Assembly (NCBI RefSeq): GCF_030232265.1
Contig: NZ_JASPJK010000002.1
Span: 124,001-188,000 of the forward strand
Source: Corynebacterium sp. MSK041
GTDB taxonomy: Bacteria; Actinomycetota; Actinomycetes; Mycobacteriales; Mycobacteriaceae
Direction: 5' to 3'
Length of the DNA stretch: 64,000 nt
The position numbers were made by a program, and so were the translations under genes. How positions within the stretch are numbered: the first letter of the stretch is position 1; each line of letters begins with the position of its first letter. The notes below the pieces were generated by a model. It saw only the letters and a program-made list of their open reading frames with translations. It was not told where the DNA came from and did no database searches. This document shows, piece by piece, positions 19,957 to 29,044 of this stretch.

Positions 19957-19966
19957 GGGCCGAAGC

Positions 19967-20983
19967 CTACTTGAGAGCCTCAGCGATCCTTGTGCCGACC
20001 CGCTCCGTTGCAATTGGCTCATCACCACGCTGGGACACATCCTGGGCCACAGCGTCTTCGATGCGAACCGCGTTGTCCTCATCACCCAACCAGCGCAGCA
20101 TCATGGCCACAGACAGGATCATGGCGGTGGGATCAGCAATCCCCTGCCCGGCGATGTCAGGGGCGGAGCCGTGGACTGGCTCGAACATGGACGGATTCGT
20201 CCGGGATGCGTCAATGTTGCCCGAGCAGGCCTGGCCGACGCCACCGGTGACAGCGCCAGCCAGATCGGTGATGATGTCGCCGAAGAGGTTGTCGGTCACG
20301 ATAACGTCATAGCGCTCCGGGTCAGTGACCAAGTAGATGGTTGCGGCGTCGATGTGGTTGTAATCGACCTCCACCTCCGGATACTCCGCAGCAACGTCGT
20401 TGACGGTGTTCTGCCAGAGAGCGCCCGCATTGGTCAACACATTGGTCTTGTGCACGAGCGTGAGCTTCTTACGGCGCGCCATCGCTGTTTCAAAACCATG
20501 GCGCACGAGGCGTTCAACCCCGTAGCGCGTGTTTTGCGAAACCTCACATGCGACCTCAGCCGGGGTCCCCTGACGCAGGGTACCGCCATTACCGCAGTAC
20601 AAACCTTCAGTTCCCTCGCGCACCACAACGAAATCGATGTTGCCGGGGTTTGCCAACGGACTTACTGCCGTCGGGTACAGCTTCGAAGGCCGCAGGTTAA
20701 CAAAGTGATCGAGCTTGAAACGCAACGGCAACAGCAGACCACGCTCCAGCACTCCGGCCGGCACCCGCTCCGGATCACCAATCGCACCGAGCAGGATGGC
20801 ATCGTGCTCACGCAGGCTTGCCAGGTCCTCCTCTGTCAACAACTCGCCATTGCGGAGGTAGCGGCGGGCACCCAAGTCGTACTCCGTGAACTCAACATCC
20901 TGGCGCACAGCATTGAGTACCTTGAGGCCCTCAGCCATCACCTCGGGGCCGATTCCGTCGCCAGCAATCACTGCGATGTTCAT
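19967..20983 (-). CDS. leuB: 3-isopropylmalate dehydrogenase
   Basis: Oxidatively decarboxylates 3-isopropylmalate in leucine synthesis. The 338 residues show the N-terminal [12 protein letters not shown], the substrate-binding arginine region [18 protein letters not shown] and the metal-site stretch [18 protein letters not shown] 20981-20983 lies downstream of GAAAGG. It follows serA by 61 bases on the same strand. I see no clear promoter in that gap and only a poor match to the LtbR motif, so cotranscription with serA is possible. Confidence 0.96.
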   Translation of the reverse strand: MNIAVIAGDGIGPEVMAEGLKVLNAVRQDVEFTEYDLGARRYLRNGELLTEEDLASLREHDAILLGAIGDPERVPAGVLERGLLLPLRFKLDHFVNLRPSKLYPTAVSPLANPGNIDFVVVREGTEGLYCGNGGTLRQGTPAEVACEVSQNTRYGVERLVRHGFETAMARRKKLTLVHKTNVLTNAGALWQNTVNDVAAEYPEVEVDYNHIDAATIYLVTDPERYDVIVTDNLFGDIITDLAGAVTGGVGQACSGNIDASRTNPSMFEPVHGSAPDIAGQGIADPTAMILSVAMMLRWLGDEDNAVRIEDAVAQDVSQRGDEPIATERVGTRIAEALK

Positions 20984-21044
20984 ATTGTGTGTGACCTTTC
21001 TTCCCGTCGAGGGTGGCTGAAGAGCTGTTACGTGCAATGGCTGT

Positions 21045-22628
21045 TTAGTCCAGAACCAGCTGGAAGCTGGATGCCTGGATGGAGTCGGCGATGGACTGCT
21101 CCAGATCTTCCGGGATCTCAGATTCGACACGGAGGATGAGGAAGGCGCCGTCGCCCTTAACCGCCTGGGTCAGGGCAGCTGCCTCAATGTTGATGCCCTG
21201 CTCACCCAGTTGGCTGCCCACCTTGCCCAGTGCACCAGGCTGATCGGTGTAGGACAGGAAGAGGTTACGGCCCTCTGCGCGCATGTCCACGCCACGACCG
21301 TTGATGCGCACGATCTTCTCCACATGCTCAAGGCTGGTCAGCGCACCCTCAACGGTCGCGGTGTCACCATTGGCGGAGACGACTTGAACCTCGAGGGTGG
21401 AACGGTGGCCACGGGACTCAGTTGCCACACCGGACTCCATCTCAAGGCCACGGGCCTTGGCAATAGCCGGGGCGTTGACGAAGGTGACGGGCTCCTCCAC
21501 GATACCGGAGAACAGACCACGTACAGCAGACAGTGCCAGCGTGGAGGGGTCCTCGGTGGAGAGCTCACCGCGGGCGGTGACGCGGAGGGACACCGGGGCG
21601 TCATCAAGCAGGTTGCCTGCGAGGAGTCCGAGCTTGCGTGCGAGCTCGAGCCATGCGGCGACCTCTTCGCCTACAGCACCGCCGATGACGTTGACAGCAT
21701 CCGGGACGAACTCGCCGGCGAGCGCCTTAAGCACGGAATCTGCAACATCCGTGCCTGCGCGGTCCTGCGCCTCAGCGGTAGACGCACCCAGGTGCGGGGT
21801 GACAACCACCTCGTTCAGTGCGAACAGTGGGGAGTCCGTGCACGGCTCGGTGGCGTACACGTCAAAGCCGGCACCGCGGATCTTTCCGTTAGCAATGGCA
21901 TCAGCCAGTGCCTGCTCATCTACCAGGCCACCGCGGGCGGCGTTGATGATGATTTGGCCTTCCTTCGCCTTTGCCAGAAGCTCTGCGTTGAACATTCCCT
22001 GCGTTTCCTTGGTCTTGGGCAGGTGAATGGTGACAAAGTCAGCGCGGGAAACAAGCTCTTCCAGCTCAACCAATTCGACGCCAAGCTGTGCGGCACGGGC
22101 GGGGTTGGCATACGGGTCATACGCGATGACGGTGGTTTCAAAAGCGGAAAGACGCTGCGCAAAGAGCTGACCGATGTGGCCAAACCCGACGATGCCCACG
22201 GTCTTGCCAAAGATTTCTACACCCTTGAAGGAGGAGCGCTTCCATTCCCCATCGCGGAGGGTTTTGTCCGCAGCCGGAATTTGGCGTGCGGTGGACAGAA
22301 GCAGAGCAATAGCGTGCTCACATGCGGAGTGAATGTTGGAGGTCGGCGCGTTGACCACCATGACGCCACGCTGGGTTGCGGTGTCTACGTCGACGTTGTC
22401 TAGGCCCACACCGGCACGCCCAACGATGCGCAGGTTCGGCGCGGCTTCAAGGACCTCCGCATCAACAGTGGTTGCGGAGCGAACGAGCAATGCCTCTGCC
22501 TCGGGCACAGCAGCGAGGAGCTCAGCGCGGTTCGGACCGTCTACCCAGCGCACCTCCACTGCATCTCCAAGTGCGTCCACGGTGGACTGGGCGAGTTTGT
22601 CTGCAATGAGGACAACGGGTTTAGACAC
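21045..22628 (-). CDS. serA: D-3-phosphoglycerate dehydrogenase
   Basis: First enzyme of serine synthesis. This is the long actinobacterial form of 527 residues: catalytic and Rossmann domains ([28 protein letters not shown]; catalytic [12 protein letters not shown]), an intervening ASB domain and a C-terminal ACT domain ([22 protein letters not shown]), consistent with serine feedback. The start is GTG 22626-22628 with GGAGAAG upstream. Confidence 0.97.
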   Translation of the reverse strand: MSKPVVLIADKLAQSTVDALGDAVEVRWVDGPNRAELLAAVPEAEALLVRSATTVDAEVLEAAPNLRIVGRAGVGLDNVDVDTATQRGVMVVNAPTSNIHSACEHAIALLLSTARQIPAADKTLRDGEWKRSSFKGVEIFGKTVGIVGFGHIGQLFAQRLSAFETTVIAYDPYANPARAAQLGVELVELEELVSRADFVTIHLPKTKETQGMFNAELLAKAKEGQIIINAARGGLVDEQALADAIANGKIRGAGFDVYATEPCTDSPLFALNEVVVTPHLGASTAEAQDRAGTDVADSVLKALAGEFVPDAVNVIGGAVGEEVAAWLELARKLGLLAGNLLDDAPVSLRVTARGELSTEDPSTLALSAVRGLFSGIVEEPVTFVNAPAIAKARGLEMESGVATESRGHRSTLEVQVVSANGDTATVEGALTSLEHVEKIVRINGRGVDMRAEGRNLFLSYTDQPGALGKVGSQLGEQGINIEAAALTQAVKGDGAFLILRVESEIPEDLEQSIADSIQASSFQLVLD

Positions 22629-22753
22629 GGTCTTTACTTCTCCTGCTATGTGGGTTGGTGCACACGGACGTGCATTCGCTTCTGGCAGCGTCGATTATTT
22701 TATTCACACTGCCGTGTATTCCCCTATTTCAGGGTTCTATTTCATGCAGGATT

Positions 22754-22764
22754 GCTTATCGACG
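22754..22764 (+). repeat. Copy of the dispersed GCTTATCGACG word with C-rich tail (intergenic)
   Basis: GCTTATCGACG followed by TCCCCCAAGCCCCTCCC, in the 153-base gap upstream of serA. Confidence 0.65.
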
Positions 22765-22781
22765 TCCCCCAAGCCCCTCCC

Positions 22782-23750
22782 TCACAGAACCTGCGGCAAC
22801 TTCTCCACCCCAGCAAATCTCCGGGTATCTGCGGATGCCTCCGCTTCCCTGATCCGGCTGCGAAGCTCCTCAGCTGTGCCGAATTCTGGGCCAAGAGCAA
22901 TGAGTGGCTTATCCGCAAGTCCTGCCATGACCAGCAGTGCGCGGTCATCGGCTCTGGGGTCAGGGCTATCCACTACATAAACGTCCGCGCCAAAACCTCG
23001 TGCAGTAGCAATAGCGGCGAGAGGGCTCGAAGCAAGGGCAATCACGTGAGGTGCCATCTCAGCATTCTGGCGTGATTGAAGCGGGACAACGCCTTCCTTT
23101 GCCTCTTCTTCTACGTGCTGCTCTCCCCCATAGCCACTTTTCAGCCACACCGGATCATTGGGATCCAGACCCGCAACCGCTGCAGCAGCATCCTCAGGCG
23201 CATCCACAATTTTTTCGCTGAACTGCAGCGCTGTCGCTTTCTCTAAGGCTTCCAATCCGCCGGGATCCCGGATCACCGTGAGCTTCTCCGAATAGTTGAG
23301 CACCGGCACATCCCCCACCGCAAAGACGGTGTGCGCACCTAAACGTTCGATCTCCTGCACAACAGCCGCATGATGGTCACTCGAGTACACCACCATCGGC
23401 GCATGCGCGACCACCGCGAGCGAGGCAGCGCGCAGCTGGGATTGCGGGTCACCGTCGCTGATGATTAATACCTCGGAGATGTCAAAGAAGATCTTGGAGG
23501 CCTCAAAACCCCACGGATCATCCAACACGACCGGGGTTGGAGCAAAGCGTTCAGAGACATGGTTTGAACGGTTCACTGTGCGTGCTTGCTGCAGGAGTGG
23601 ATGCACCGTCGTTGTTGGCGCGGTCACCGTCGAGTCTTGCCCAGTCACGTCCTCTTCAGCAGCCCCGCATGCAACGAGCCCCAGCGCAAGACAGATGGCT
23701 GCACCAATTGCCGGTGCTGTCTTAGCCAATGCGTTGATTACCTTGGTCAC
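22782..23750 (-). CDS. Secreted lipoprotein coupled to the DUF262 gene
   Basis: This 322-residue protein has a signal segment and lipobox LALGLVACGA (Cys about residue 28), then a Thr/Gln-rich linker. The mature part resembles the first half of the large lipoprotein downstream of leuB, but the extra C-terminal domain is missing. It has repeated alpha/beta units (AAVVQEIERLGAHTVFAVGD), reminiscent of cell-wall-binding repeat 2. The start is GTG 23748-23750, overlapping the DUF262 stop as GTGA, so translation is coupled. Function is unknown. Confidence 0.75.
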   Translation of the reverse strand: MTKVINALAKTAPAIGAAICLALGLVACGAAEEDVTGQDSTVTAPTTTVHPLLQQARTVNRSNHVSERFAPTPVVLDDPWGFEASKIFFDISEVLIISDGDPQSQLRAASLAVVAHAPMVVYSSDHHAAVVQEIERLGAHTVFAVGDVPVLNYSEKLTVIRDPGGLEALEKATALQFSEKIVDAPEDAAAAVAGLDPNDPVWLKSGYGGEQHVEEEAKEGVVPLQSRQNAEMAPHVIALASSPLAAIATARGFGADVYVVDSPDPRADDRALLVMAGLADKPLIALGPEFGTAEELRSRIREAEASADTRRFAGVEKLPQVL

Positions 23751-25552
23751 TCGTCTCCGTTGTCTTCGCTGTCTTCACTGTCTGTATTCCAAGCACTGAC
23801 GTTACCGTCACGCACTACGGGTTTGTCCATGGCGTATTCAATCATCCCGATGAAGCGTTCTGCCCGGTCAGCAAAGAATGCTTGCCAATGGGACGTCAGC
23901 AGATATTCGGGCTCCAATTCGTGCGTTGCCAAAACCGAATCAAACTCAGAATCTTCCATGATGGCCTTGGATTGCAGCCGCGACAGATACCGCTTCGGGG
24001 CGCCACTTTCCATCACCCTTTCAGTGCGTTTGCCAAGGGGCGTGCGGTTGAGCACCGAATCTGCGAGTTGTTCATCGACCCCCTGTGCGCGACAGTAGCC
24101 GGCCGGGAAAACCTGATAGAAATCTGGTTCCAGCTCAACCACGCTTGTTGAGTCAAAAGTCTTGCCGGTACGCCAGTCACGTGCACCCCGTGCCATGAGC
24201 AGTGAATAAATTCCCCGGTACACCGCCGAATCAGGCCCGGCGGTGAGTAGGCGTGACTGTGCAAACTGCGCATCCTTCACCGTCTTTGGCACCTGATCGG
24301 TGGCGCCCATTGCCCACGGGGTCACCTGATCTACGTCAATACCTGCCCGAATTGACGGCGCATGTGCACCATAAAGTTCACCGAACACACCGCACCAGAA
24401 CCACTGGTTGATGCGGTCAGTCATGGTCTGCGCATCGCAACTGGCGCCAGCAGAATCCCTGCTCAAGCGCGCAAGGATGACGGCCAAGGGAACCAGTTGG
24501 TGCGAATACGGCACTTGATCCACGCTGAAAATGCACCGCTCTTCCAGGAACTGTGCGGTGCGCTCAAAAGCCTCGACCAGTTCGCGTGAGGCCCAGAGGT
24601 AATCCTCCAAAGACAGGTTGAGCACGTCCCCGCGGTGACCGCGCGACGGACCGGTGATGCTGGACACCAACAGTGAGACGCCACGCAGGAACCGCACGCG
24701 GTCGATCTCATCTAACGCCGGATGTTTGCGTAGTTCTTTCTCACATTGCGCCCAATGTTCGGCGAGAACAAACGTGGGATCCTCAAGGGCAAAGCTGGCA
24801 GTGAGCAGCTCGAAGACATCCATCGACACGCCCTGCGAATTGGCCTGTGCAAAGATCTGTCCCACACCAATCTGGGAGGTGCCCCGGTCCAGCCGTGTCA
24901 TCGGAATGTCATAAGCAGCCAACGGCCGTAGCACTCGGCGATGAAATTCTTTCACGCTTTCGCGCAGCACAGGGTCATCCGTATTCGCCGCCATGTCGAA
25001 GAGCAAGTCATTGCCTTCCTCCCACAACAGGGAGGACACCGGTACCACATAGTTCTCCACCATCGTTTCCCGCGAGGTGATACCCCCGGGGATGTCAGGC
25101 CCGAAGTGGGAGCGGATGCCCCCGTCATCGTCGATAGCAAAAATTGCTTCTTCCGGGATGGGCTCGGATTGCACAGCGAGGCGCACGTCGACGAAGAAAC
25201 GTCGATAAATGCTCCGCCCGCGGAAATCCAAGACCTCCACGCGACCATCACCCTGGAAAGCCAAGTACAAGGACGACAGGCGCTGTTGGCCATCGAGCAG
25301 GAGCAAACCTGGCTGACTATCAGTAGCTGGCACGCCAGGAAGTGGCTGCGGGCTGAACCGCATGGGCACATTTCGTGAATCCAGCGCCAGAAGGGTTCCC
25401 ACTGGATAACCACGCAGAACCGTGGAAATAAGCAAGCGCGTACGGTCCACGTCCCACAAGTAGGTGTGCTGGAAATCAGGAATCTGAAGCTCGCCACGCT
25501 CGGCGCGTGCGAACAAGTCGGTCAAGGAGTAGCTCGGCGTTGTAAAGCCCAT
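23747..25552 (-). CDS. DUF262 (GmrSD-like) domain protein
   Basis: This 601-residue protein begins with a DUF262 domain: IPDFQHTYLW at about 24-33 and the diagnostic DGQQRL at 87-92, a ParB-like nucleotide-handling motif. The C-terminal region contains DSVLNRTPLGKRTERVM and GAPKRYLSRL, as in stand-alone DUF262 proteins where a DUF1524/HNH-like end follows. I do not see a clean H...N...H nuclease triad. DUF262 proteins include the GmrS half of type IV restriction enzymes, but many chromosomal ones are uncharacterised. ATG 25550-25552. It overlaps the following lipoprotein by four bases, an unexpected partner. Confidence 0.8.
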   Translation of the reverse strand: MGFTTPSYSLTDLFARAERGELQIPDFQHTYLWDVDRTRLLISTVLRGYPVGTLLALDSRNVPMRFSPQPLPGVPATDSQPGLLLLDGQQRLSSLYLAFQGDGRVEVLDFRGRSIYRRFFVDVRLAVQSEPIPEEAIFAIDDDGGIRSHFGPDIPGGITSRETMVENYVVPVSSLLWEEGNDLLFDMAANTDDPVLRESVKEFHRRVLRPLAAYDIPMTRLDRGTSQIGVGQIFAQANSQGVSMDVFELLTASFALEDPTFVLAEHWAQCEKELRKHPALDEIDRVRFLRGVSLLVSSITGPSRGHRGDVLNLSLEDYLWASRELVEAFERTAQFLEERCIFSVDQVPYSHQLVPLAVILARLSRDSAGASCDAQTMTDRINQWFWCGVFGELYGAHAPSIRAGIDVDQVTPWAMGATDQVPKTVKDAQFAQSRLLTAGPDSAVYRGIYSLLMARGARDWRTGKTFDSTSVVELEPDFYQVFPAGYCRAQGVDEQLADSVLNRTPLGKRTERVMESGAPKRYLSRLQSKAIMEDSEFDSVLATHELEPEYLLTSHWQAFFADRAERFIGMIEYAMDKPVVRDGNVSAWNTDSEDSEDNGDE

Positions 25553-25591
25553 GTGCCTAACTGTAGAGGACACCAACACTTTGAGCTGGGT

Positions 25592-26542
25592 CTAAAGAGT
25601 TTCCCGTGCCTCCTCAGGTGCGCACACCACTTCATGGTTCACGTGTCCTGGCGGTTCAATCTGAATGGTTGCGTGATCAACCCCCAGCTCTGCGAGCTTC
25701 GCTTGCGCACGGTCCAGCAGAATCCCATGATCCGCACGCGTAATCAGGTGCACGGTGCACAGAACGTTATTGCCGCTCATCGACCACAGGTGAAGATCAT
25801 GGATCCCCTCCACGCCGTCCAACGCCAGCAGCTCGTTAGCCACCTCATCGGGGTCGAAGCCTTCGGGAACACGCTCAAGCAGAATGCTTGTCGACGTCTT
25901 GAGCAACTCCCACGCCCTCGGCAACACCATCCCAGCAATGATGAGGGACGCGATCACGTCCGCCGCCTGGAAGCCGGTGGTGGCGATAACAATGCCGGCC
26001 ACGATGACAGCCACTGAGCCAGCCATGTCCACCAGAACGTGAAGGTATGCACCTTCCACATTGATGGAGTCCTTGCGCTGGCGATGCAGCACGAGCGCCG
26101 ATGCCGCATTGGCAATCAAACCAATAACGGCAATGATGATCATCGTGCGGCTGGCAATCTCTGCGCCACGCCCAAGTCGCGATACTGCCTCGTAGACGAT
26201 CCACAATGACACCACGCCCACCGTCACAGCATTCACCGCTGCGGCAAGAACTTCAGCCCGGCGGTACCCAAAGGTGGCAAAACGTGACACTTGTTTCCGC
26301 CCGATGAGCACAGCAACGAGGGCGATAATCATCCCCGTGGCATCAGACAGCATGTGCATCGCATCTGCCAACAACGCCATCGAACCAGATAACCAGCCAC
26401 CGATAAGCTCCGCGAAGAAAACAACACCGGTAATAGTCAGCGCGATGACAAGCGAACGCACCGAGGCATCCATGGCAACCGCCCCACCGTGATCATGGTG
26501 GTGATGAGAGTGTCCATGAGAGGACGCACTGTGATCTTTCAT
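25592..26542 (-). CDS. Cation diffusion facilitator (Zn/Co/Cd-type metal exporter)
   Basis: CDF-family membrane protein of 316 residues with six predicted transmembrane helices. The metal-site pattern ALLADAMHMLSDATG is in helix 2, HVLVDMAGS in helix 5, and a His-rich N-terminus (HGHSHHHHDHG) probably binds metal. A cytosolic C-terminal domain with HDLHLWSMSG follows. It resembles CzcD/ZitB proton-coupled exporters; the metal is inferred to be zinc. ATG 26540-26542. An imperfect palindrome lies just upstream. Confidence 0.93.
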   Translation of the reverse strand: MKDHSASSHGHSHHHHDHGGAVAMDASVRSLVIALTITGVVFFAELIGGWLSGSMALLADAMHMLSDATGMIIALVAVLIGRKQVSRFATFGYRRAEVLAAAVNAVTVGVVSLWIVYEAVSRLGRGAEIASRTMIIIAVIGLIANAASALVLHRQRKDSINVEGAYLHVLVDMAGSVAVIVAGIVIATTGFQAADVIASLIIAGMVLPRAWELLKTSTSILLERVPEGFDPDEVANELLALDGVEGIHDLHLWSMSGNNVLCTVHLITRADHGILLDRAQAKLAELGVDHATIQIEPPGHVNHEVVCAPEEARETL

Positions 26543-26560
26543 GACCTCACTTTATGACAA

Positions 26561-26576
26561 TTCAACACTTATTGAA
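26561..26576. promoter_or_regulatory. Possible metal-regulator operator upstream of the CDF gene
   Basis: TTCAA (26561-26565) and TTGAA (26572-26576) form an inverted repeat with a six-base spacer, followed by a second ATTGAAA at 26582-26588. It lies 20-45 bases upstream of the exporter start. The regulator is unknown. Confidence 0.3.
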
Positions 26577-26767
26577 AGTCTATTGAAAATAGGGTGGCCT
26601 AACACATTGGCCCGGCACGTTCCCTCACCTGCTTTGATTCATTACGCATTGCAAACCACCCACGACACAGCTCACTGCAAAGTGAAAAGAAAACCTCACG
26701 TAGCCCAAAAACTTGTTAGCGTGGACATTCGATTACTTACAACAGATTATTGGAAGGTAGACCACAC

Positions 26768-27184
26768 ATGACTCACCAGAATCCAAACGACGAGACACGT
26801 ATCCAGGACCAGGTTCTGCCGGAGGAGTCCCACACCGAGTCGATTCCACTCGCCACAGGTGCTGGCTACGCCGAGAACCCCACTACCACTGACGCCAACG
26901 GCGGTGGCTGGTGGAAGTGGCTGCTCGGCCTGATTGCCTTAGCCTTGCTTGGCTGGCTCATCTGGGCTCTGGCCACAGGTTCCGGTGAAGAATCCCCGAC
27001 GGAGCCGTCCACCACCATCGTGGGCACCACCACCATCAACGTGACCACCACCGTCGCGCCTGCTGAGGATGCTCCGGCACCGGCTGAAGGCGAACCGGGC
27101 GATGGCGCTCCTGCGGAGGACGCTCCGGCACCGGCCGAGGACGCTCCCACACCGGTTGAGGAAGCGCCAGCACCGGCCAACTAA
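26768..27184 (+). CDS. Small membrane protein with Pro/Ala/Glu-rich extracellular tail
   Basis: This 138-residue protein has an acidic cytosolic N-terminus of about 45 residues, one membrane helix (WWKWLLGLIALALLGWLIWAL, about residues 48-68), a Thr-rich stretch (TTIVGTTTINVTTT) and a low-complexity tail of repeated E/D-APAP units. The tail resembles wall-spanning linkers of actinobacterial envelope proteins. No catalytic domain is visible and no function can be assigned. ATG 26768 follows GGAAGG. It ends just before a strong terminator, so it is a single-gene unit. Confidence 0.75.
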   Translation: MTHQNPNDETRIQDQVLPEESHTESIPLATGAGYAENPTTTDANGGGWWKWLLGLIALALLGWLIWALATGSGEESPTEPSTTIVGTTTINVTTTVAPAEDAPAPAEGEPGDGAPAEDAPAPAEDAPTPVEEAPAPAN

Positions 27185-27199
27185 GTCGCCGCACTTTCG

Positions 27200-27238
27200 C
27201 GGGCTCGAAGGGAATCCACTCCCCTTCGGGCCCGTTTT
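27200..27238 (+). terminator. Intrinsic terminator of the small membrane protein gene
   Basis: CGGGCTCGAAGGG and CCCTTCGGGCCCG form a stem of about 12 pairs, followed by TTTTCTAT. Confidence 0.85.
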
Positions 27239-27320
27239 CTATGCCCTATATGTCCTAGATGCCGTCAGTCGTCCAATGTGAAAAACGGGGCATGTCCTAA
27301 CTATCTGAAAGAATGCGCGC

Positions 27321-27653
27321 ATGACTAACGAATACTGTGAAATGCCTACGCCTGTTGACTATCACCTCGACAACGCCGAGCAGCTACACGCCGCAAACCC
27401 CTTCACGTTTGAGATCCCTCACCGGATCAAACGAGAGAACCTTGCCACCGGCGTTTTAGTGAAGCTCGTGTTCCTTCTTGACGATCCTCCAGCGGGTCAA
27501 CCGAATGGTGAACGCATGTGGGCGAAGGTTGCAGCCCAGCAAGGCAGAAACTATGTCGGTGAACTGCATAACCAGCCCGCGTTAGTGCGCGGTGCCAAGC
27601 TTGGGGATTTCATCGAATTCGGGCCAGAACACGTTATTGACATTCACGAGTAG
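27321..27653 (+). CDS. Small cytosolic protein, DUF2314-like
   Basis: A 110-residue soluble protein. The middle (LVKLVFLLDD, ERMWAKV) and end (YVGELHNQPALV, GDFIEFGPEHVIDI) follow the pattern of DUF2314-type proteins, in which a beta-rich fold presents a conserved W and G-D-x-(I/V)-x-F. No catalytic site is recognisable. ATG 27321 is poorly supported by a ribosome-binding site. It is flanked by a terminator upstream and a regulatory region downstream, so it is probably monocistronic. Confidence 0.65.
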   Translation: MTNEYCEMPTPVDYHLDNAEQLHAANPFTFEIPHRIKRENLATGVLVKLVFLLDDPPAGQPNGERMWAKVAAQQGRNYVGELHNQPALVRGAKLGDFIEFGPEHVIDIHE

Positions 27654-27716
27654 TAGCGAGTCCTGATCCACCCGGTTTTAGCAAGCCCTAAAGCTGTGAA
27701 AAATCTCATATTCTAT

Positions 27717-27728
27717 GGAAACGTTTCC
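27717..27728. promoter_or_regulatory. Perfect palindrome GGAAACGTTTCC, LacI-family-type operator
   Basis: The 12-base perfect palindrome with central CG is typical of LacI/GalR-family operators. It is flanked on both sides by TATTCT sequences that could serve as -10 elements, and lies 110 bases upstream of the M20 amidohydrolase-MFS pair. No LacI-type gene is in the window. Confidence 0.45.
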
Positions 27729-27744
27729 TGAATATTCTTTTACC

Positions 27745-27828
27745 GGCAGGTTAAAGGCATGATCTAGCCTGCACTAAAGCTGAGAATGGGCGTACCGTGA
27801 AAGTACGTCCATCAATATAGAGCCTGTC
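27745..27828 (+). promoter_or_regulatory. Structured leader RNA upstream of the M20 amidohydrolase gene
   Basis: GGGCGTAC (27788-27795) can pair fully, with one G-U, with GTACGTCC (27803-27810). GGCAGG (27745-27750) can pair either with CCTGC (27768-27772) or with CCTGTC (27823-27828) just before the start codon. These are mutually exclusive helices; no known riboswitch class is recognised. Confidence 0.3.
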
Positions 27829-27837
27829 AAGAAGATA

Positions 27838-29037
27838 TTGGGGGATCTCCCATCCACCCAATCCGACCGCGAAGAACTGTACAAGTTTTTTCACCAACAC
27901 CCTGAGCTGTCTATGCAGGAGCACGGCACTGCAGATCGGATTGTTCAAGAGCTCGAAGGTTCAGGCATATCCACTACTCGCATCGGTGAAACCGGTGTGC
28001 TCGCCACCATCGAGAACGGTGACGGTCCGATCGTGGCTATGCGCGCGGATATTGACGCGCTGCCCGTAAAGGAAGTCTCAGGCAAGGATTACGCTTCCAC
28101 GGCAACGCAGGTTGATCAGAAGACTGGCGTAGAGGTCTCCGTTGCTCACGCTTGTGGGCACGACTTCCACCTCATGTCGCTGATCACCGCGTTGCAGGCC
28201 TTCAACGCGCATAAAGATCAGTGGGCAGGCACCTTCATCGGTGTCTTCCAACCCGCTGAAGAGACTGCCGAAGGTGCCCGCGCCATGCTCGAAGAAAACC
28301 TGAAAGAGGTCATGCCCCGCCCGGATGTCTATCTCGGCCAGCATGTGCTCGCCAGCCTTCCGGGCGGTTACGTGGGCACGCGCCCAGGTCCAGTGCTCTC
28401 CTCGGCTTTCTCGGTAAAAGTTGTCGTACACGGCAAAGCTTCCCACGGCTCCATGCCAGAACTTGGTGTTGATCCAGTGATGCTGGCCTCCACCATTGTG
28501 ATGCGACTGCAGACGATTGTCTCGCGCGAGGTGGCAGCCAAGGAGACGGCGGTAGTGACCGCGGGAGCGATCCATGCGGGCACGAAATCCAACATCATTA
28601 CGGATTCCGCGGAACTGCTCATCAATACCCGGGCGTACAACAGTGCGGTGAGCGAGCACCTCAAGGAAGCAATCGAACGCATCGTTCGCGCCGAGTGTGT
28701 TGCGGCGCGAAGCCCGCAAGAGCCTGAGTTCACTTACTACGACCGCTATCCGCTCACCGACAACGACGGGGATGCCACCAGCACTGTGCGCGAGGCATTC
28801 GACGCCTACTTTGGCGATGAGGCCTGCGACCTCGATGCCGTCCCCGCCTCCGAAGATTTTTCCATCATTCCTGATGCGCTCGGTGTGCCATACACCTACT
28901 GGGGCCTCGGTGGCTTCGCTGACTTGAGCAAAGCCGTGGGGAACCACAATCCTGCTTTCGCACCGGACCTCCAACCCACCCTTGATCGTGGCGCTGAAGC
29001 AGTTGTTGTTGCAACGTCCGCATGGCTGACCAAGTAA
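27838..29037 (+). CDS. M20 family amidohydrolase (hippurate hydrolase/HmrA type)
   Basis: Metal-dependent amidohydrolase of 399 residues. It shows FHQHPELSMQE, MRADIDALPV, the metal ligands AHACGHDFH, QPAEETAEGA, the dimerisation-domain GKASHGSMPE and the C-terminal ASEDFS. Substrates of this family are N-acyl amino acids, indole-acetyl conjugates or small peptides; the exact one is unknown. No ATG is available near the conserved N-terminus; TTG 27838 with AAGAAG upstream is the best start. It precedes an MFS transporter by seven bases, so import or export of the substrate or product is likely linked. Confidence 0.87.
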   Translation: MGDLPSTQSDREELYKFFHQHPELSMQEHGTADRIVQELEGSGISTTRIGETGVLATIENGDGPIVAMRADIDALPVKEVSGKDYASTATQVDQKTGVEVSVAHACGHDFHLMSLITALQAFNAHKDQWAGTFIGVFQPAEETAEGARAMLEENLKEVMPRPDVYLGQHVLASLPGGYVGTRPGPVLSSAFSVKVVVHGKASHGSMPELGVDPVMLASTIVMRLQTIVSREVAAKETAVVTAGAIHAGTKSNIITDSAELLINTRAYNSAVSEHLKEAIERIVRAECVAARSPQEPEFTYYDRYPLTDNDGDATSTVREAFDAYFGDEACDLDAVPASEDFSIIPDALGVPYTYWGLGGFADLSKAVGNHNPAFAPDLQPTLDRGAEAVVVATSAWLTK

Positions 29038-29044
29038 GGATTCC

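Noticed and set aside
20981..20992. Possible LtbR box at the leuB start (CATATTGTGTGT)
   Set aside because: Only 9 of 12 positions match and it overlaps the start codon without a nearby -10.
22641..22652. Possible LtbR box upstream of serA
   Set aside because: 10 of 12 match, but it contains the ribosome-binding site; similar matches are expected by chance in 64 kb.
26541..26771. Short open frame upstream of the small membrane protein gene
   Set aside because: Overlaps the CDF start and operator region; composition is not coding-like.
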